A stretch of 64,000 nt of DNA from Ophiodon elongatus (taxonomy: Eukaryota > Chordata > Actinopteri > Perciformes > Hexagrammidae): NCBI GenBank assembly GCA_016806645.1, contig JACSYO010001818.1, forward strand, positions 3,254,001 through 3,318,000, written 5' to 3'. This document shows, piece by piece, positions 60,003 to 64,000 of this stretch; the first letter of the stretch is position 1, and each line of letters starts with the position of its first letter. The notes below the pieces were generated by a model that had not been told where the DNA came from, did not search any database, and worked only from the letters and a program-made list of their open reading frames with translations. Made by a program: the position numbers and the translations under genes.

Positions 60003-62483
60003 CCTCCCACTGTGGAGACCTATGCAGTGACCTCTGCCAAAGAGATGAGCAAAGACTCTATTACAAATACTTAGGAGGGGGTGTTACTGTTGAGTTTTAG
60101 ATCTGCTCAAAGTGTTTCTTCCGCCTTCAGTATTCCGAGCGGTTATCAGTCAGTTATCTACTCATTTTGAGAACAACGTCTTTCAAGGAATCGTTTGCCT
60201 AAATCTCTTGGAGTTGCCTCAAAGTAGATCTCTGACTCATTCCAAGTGTTGCAACACTTTGCCAGATGTGCGTAGGTGGGAAAGCAGCCTGGGTTAGAAT
60301 CTCCCTCTCAAGCTCTTCTTTAAATTCTTCACACAACTACAACGACCACTTCGGATGAACATATGAGTGCATCACTGTCAGGGTCACGGGTTGTAATTTT
60401 TGATTGGTTGCCAAGCTTCAAGAGGTGGGTCTTATCTAATATGAGGCTGCCAGAAACGTTTCATTGAGACCAATGAATGATGACCGTCATCCCTGACATA
60501 CAGGTTAGTTTATTTTCTGGGTATTTTTGTTAACCTTGTAAACTGAACCCAATGATAACCTTAGTGAGCAGTTGTTGACACGAGAAGAGCAGCATGCAGG
60601 CTCAATGACGTAATAGTTGAGCTGATTGGGGTTTCAGGTAAGGCCTACTTTCTTTTCTTTTTGATTTGCAATGGAAGGCATTCAGTGTATATTGTGGCTT
60701 GTTAGTAGCTGGCACAGCCATAGTGCCTTGTGGTGATTAAATCTTCTAGACCTCACAACAAATTATTTTACCAGAGCCATCTGTGACAATCACCATGAAT
60801 GTCTTTGAGAAGAGACACTTTTGCCATCAGACTTGGTCGAATGCCCCAATTTACAAACTAGTTTGTAATGGGTGTCCATGAGCTTGTTTTTGCCTCTATA
60901 ATTTCTACCCACAAACTTTTTTCTAGCTCAGTAGCTAGCTCAAACAGCATTTGCACCTCAACTCTTTAAAAGTTGACACTGTAGGATTGACAGTACAAAT
61001 CATCAAAACACACAAGAAATACGGTGCCTGCAAGATCCGTACCATGAGATGCAACAGATCCATGTGTCACATTTCCATTACTCATTCGTGAAAGATTTTC
61101 CTGCTTTAATGTGGTGGCTCGGTGATAAGCTGGTGGCGTACAGTGTGGCGAGGGATGTAGATGGGTAGGACAGAGTAATTGCTCTTGCATCGTGGGAATG
61201 AGACCAAATTGGAGGTTGGAGCCACGTTGATTGAGAAGCAGCAGCGATGGCGAAAAGGGGCAGACTTCCTCCATGGGAGCACAGATAAGGACGACACAGA
61301 CAAAAAGAGTGAGGAGACCCAGGCATCTATTAAGAGGTACGTGTGTGTGGGCTGCTAGCAGGGACACACGAGTAAGCAAGGTAGTCAGGAAAGCGCTAGT
61401 TTGCTCTCTAATGAGCTGGATGAGTGTAATATTCTATGGCTGTAAGTCAAGCTTGGCCTCGGTGTGGGAGGCTTCCTCCACCACACCTTGGGCCCTGCCA
61501 TTGTTTCATCAAAGCTTAATGATCCTGCATGCACTGACACAAGTACAGGAGTATATCAGTGACACTGTGCATTCATTCAAGGGATCATTATAAGGAATAT
61601 GCTGCACAGGCCAATGTCTTAGAAAGCATATTGACAGTGGTGTAAATCTAAGAGTGCTATATGTCAAGAAAAAGCTAAAGTTGGCCAACCTCAGTCTCAA
61701 TGAGCACTCAAAGAGTATTTTCATTGAGGGTTGGCTTTATATAATTGGTATCAGTTCCATTTTTAAGTGCATTATGTTACATTATTTATACCATGGACAA
61801 TCAGTGGTACATTGCTTGCACCATTGCCAGTACGTACCGTGGAAAAACTGAAAATACTACTTATTACCCATGGAACTTTGTTGTAATCACGTACCAGAAC
61901 AATTTATCTCAATATGGACAGCTGTTTGGGACTCTTTGTTGTCTCTAGTAATTTGTGAAAAATAGGAGGTGTGCTAGCTAGCTTTCCAAGAATAAGGTTT
62001 TCGTTTTCTTTTGCAGATGAAGCTGAATAAGTGAGTTATGTGCACGCAGCCCCATTTTCCCAAAGACCCCTAGATAATTAAAGGAAGGTAGGGGCTTGGG
62101 GTGATCTTCGTATACTGATGCACAGCCATGGAGCTTGGTATTCAAGTACCACTTGTGGTCTATCCGGGCCTCCATTGGGGCCCAGGAGAGGTCATGACAC
62201 TGCCCGGCTTGATCAAGGATTCCTCTGTCTTTTGTTCCCCATAGTTTTCCTCTCTGTTGTGCTCCCTTGCTATCGGCATGTCTGTGCTATGTTGTTTACT
62301 GGCCTTTAAAGGTGCAGGATCTGAGGCCGGGGGCATTTCGATTGCCTCTCAACGGCTCTCAACATGTTGACGGCGGGCCAGCAGCTAATAGCTCACGGTG
62401 CTAACAGCGCTTACAGTGAAAACTACGTCGAAGGTGCGGACAGAGCTAACAGTGTTTTTCCTGGTGGGTGAACCGAAGGGTTG
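60003..62483. other. Non-coding DNA, no gene supported
   Basis: The longest ORFs are at 60,966-61,379 on the minus strand, in three overlapping frames with no consistent coding signal. Immediately left of the LTR, 62,300-62,480 is a GC-richer stretch (AAAGGTGCAGGATCTGAGGC) that may be another element's end. Confidence 0.45.
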
Positions 62484-63170
62484 TGAAGAGTATTATTATG
62501 ATTTTGGAACTATGGAATTGATCGAGAAATGTTTTCATGATAATATTCCATTGCACCGCTATGATTTTGAAACTATGGAATTGCTAAAGAAATGCTTTCA
62601 GTATAATACTTCACTGTACCGCCATAAATTTAAGACTAATTATTAAAGAAAATGCATGCAGTGTAATACCAAATTGTACCGCCAGGATTTAGTGAGAGAC
62701 ACTCAAAATGACCAGTTGCATTGAACGCACCTGAGAAGGTCACGTGCCTGGAGGCGTGGTCATAACGGCGCAGTGAGAAGGACACCGGAGACTTTTGTTT
62801 TTCTCAGATGCTAATGAAGACCCCCCAGACTCCCACACAGACGGGGCGGGGAGGTTTTGGCGCACCGAACTTTGCTCCTATCGCCAGGAGGGACGCTGCT
62901 GGGTGCCGGCTGCGCACCAATGGACATTACTTACTTTTTAAGCCAATGGGAGGATGTCACACCTTTTCTGTTTCTATATAATCTGTGTGCGTCTATTGCT
63001 CGGGATTCGAAGGCGGAAGTGAGAGACAGGTAACTGCTCAGCAGTCTGTGTATCGCGGAAGCCGGCGAATCCTCAGCTGAGACTTTGTACTTTATTAAAT
63101 ACACTTTATTATAACTGTTCGATCCATGACGTCCTTTGTTCATCCGGAGCTTTTTTCGAAGAACTTAACA
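62484..63170 (+). mobile_element. Probable solo LTR of an LTR retrotransposon
   Basis: 687 bp beginning TGAAGAG and ending CTTAACA (TG...CA), flanked by identical 4-bp GTTG (62,480-62,483 and 63,171-63,174). Inside are tandem repeats at the U3 end, a TATA-like TCTATATAAT at about 62,973, and an AT-rich TTTATTAAATACACTTTATT near 63,091 that may serve polyadenylation. No gag-pol sequence adjoins it, so it looks like the product of LTR-LTR recombination. The 4-bp duplication suits Ty3/Gypsy-type integration, but I cannot assign a family. Confidence 0.6.
62499..62690. repeat. Three tandem units of about 60-64 bp inside the LTR
   Basis: Units each run from TATGATTTTGGAACTATGGA-like sequence to TGTACCGCC, at about 62,499-62,562, 62,563-62,626 and 62,627-62,688. 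The third is the most diverged. Repeats of this size in U3 are often enhancers. The ORF across them is an effect of the repeat. Confidence 0.8.
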
Positions 63171-63810
63171 GTTGTCACTGCGCTTCCGCAACGAAGCTGT
63201 CGGTCAGGACGCCATTATTATCTGTGACCAGCGACAGCGAGCTAACCAGTCCACATGCACTAAAAGCACGCCCAGTCGGCCCAGTTATGTCAATAAAGCA
63301 AGGGGAAGCTCGGATAACAACACACACAGTGGGAGAGTAACTTTATTCTCTGCTCAGGTAGACATTACGCCACTATATCTTTATCTAAATAATAGTTGTT
63401 TTCTGCTATGTTAATGCTCAGAATGTTGAATCCAGCTCCTTTTAATGACAACATTTAAATAATGTCATGCCTTCTAATACACTGTCGGGGAAAATTGGCA
63501 ATACAAGTTAGTATGATAATGAGTATCCGCTGTATTTGTAATCACAGATTGTCTGCTTTTGAAAAATAATTCCGCTCTATTCCAACTCCACAAAGCCCAC
63601 GTAGGGACACACAGATGTCAGTGTCTCTATGATGCATGGTAGCCAGCCTGTTTTCTTTATCAGTGCAGCGTACTGTACTCTTCGGCTCCCTCCCAGCAAC
63701 ACACCTCCCCTGACTCCGAGATAAAACATGGGGTCTGTCACACAGACTTGTGCTGAGGCCCGGCAGGGGAGCCCTAATGATTGCAATAAAAAACAAATGC
63801 AAATGATTAC
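63171..63810. other. Non-coding DNA between LTR and candidate exon
   Basis: No feature that I can support apart from ordinary AT-rich sequence. Confidence 0.5.
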
Positions 63811-63879
63811 CTTGGGGTTCCCTCTTGTGTGGAATCTGTCGCTCAGCCTCTGGCTGTCAGGATGGATCACTGCCATCGT
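63811..63879 (-). other. Candidate 69-bp exon of unknown gene
   Basis: On the minus strand an acceptor CTCCATGTCCACAG precedes 63,879 and a donor GTAATC follows 63,811. Only one of three frames is open, reading TMAVIHPDSQRLSDRFHTRG then NPK (23 codons, phase 0 to 0). Composition is richer in GC than its surroundings. It may be an upstream, possibly untranslated, exon of the cadherin gene, a coding exon of another minus-strand gene, or chance. I do not recognise the peptide. Joined to the cadherin exon at 14,688 the frame would stop at TGA just before the ATG at 14,607. Confidence 0.3.
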
Positions 63880-64000
63880 CTGTGGACATGGAGTGTTAGG
63901 AAAATAAACACCAACTGGGCCAACGCAGGCAGAAACAATGCAATAACAATAACACTATTAACTGTTACATTGTTGGGTGCCAAGCTAAGACCATTTTTGG

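Noticed and set aside
60966..61379. 137-residue minus-strand ORF with a hydrophobic, Cys-containing N-terminal part
   Set aside because: Three overlapping frames are equally open, no motif or family is recognisable, and no splice sites or start context single it out.
62398..62646. 82-residue plus-strand ORF with repeated YDF.TMEL..KCF units
   Set aside because: It coincides with the tandem array inside the proposed LTR. The third unit breaks the frame, so a protein-coding role is unlikely.
1..64000. CRISPR arrays, bacterial operons, toxin or phage genes
   Set aside because: No regularly spaced repeats with unique spacers and no prokaryotic gene organisation. The window is clearly vertebrate.

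Overview
This window comes from a vertebrate nuclear genome, very probably a teleost (percomorph-like) fish. The evidence is a multi-exon cadherin gene with GT/AG introns, AT-rich non-coding DNA, long CA/TG and TA microsatellites, and several repeat families I recognise as typical of fish: hAT-type MITEs, a TTAA-flanked element, tRNA-SINE fragments and a decayed LINE. There are no bacterial-style operons, no CRISPR array, and no tRNA or rRNA gene that I can see.

Region 1 (about 1-14,690, minus strand) holds the only gene I can support firmly: a type II classical cadherin. Eleven exons, from the start-codon exon (14,308-14,688) to the cytoplasmic-tail exon (1-515, cut by the window edge), join in one uninterrupted frame. 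Every junction has GT/AG sites and matching phase. The product is at least 806 residues with no stop before the edge: signal peptide, short propeptide ending in a furin site (HRRLKR), five EC repeats, one membrane span and a catenin-binding tail. Exon lengths (295, 120, 168, 191, 254, 137, 122, 118 and 252 bp) follow the type II pattern. Sub-family features in EC3, EC5, the membrane region and the tail point to cadherin-19, but that assignment is tentative. The tail keeps the beta-catenin-binding core but has lost the acidic p120-catenin-binding motif.

Region 2 (about 14,690-63,800) has no convincing coding gene. It probably consists of the long first intron and/or the 5' flank of the cadherin gene. 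It holds microsatellites, MITE-like elements with terminal inverted repeats (26.0, 27.6, 32.2, 36.1 and 57.2 kb), at least four diverged copies of one interspersed family (30.4, 38.7, 45.0 and 58.3 kb), a minisatellite (46.8-47.25 kb) and a LINE reverse-transcriptase relic (59.7-60.0 kb). A GC-rich island at 23.64-23.9 kb could be a promoter or first exon.

Region 3 (62.4-64 kb) contains a probable solo LTR (62,484-63,170) with 4-bp target duplications and internal tandem repeats. It also holds a small, well-formed candidate exon on the minus strand (63,811-63,879), which may be an upstream exon of the cadherin gene or part of another gene.

I found no clearly new biological system. The most interesting items are the altered cadherin tail, the upstream ORF arrangement at its start codon, the minisatellite that forms a splice-acceptor tract, and the two candidate upstream exons.
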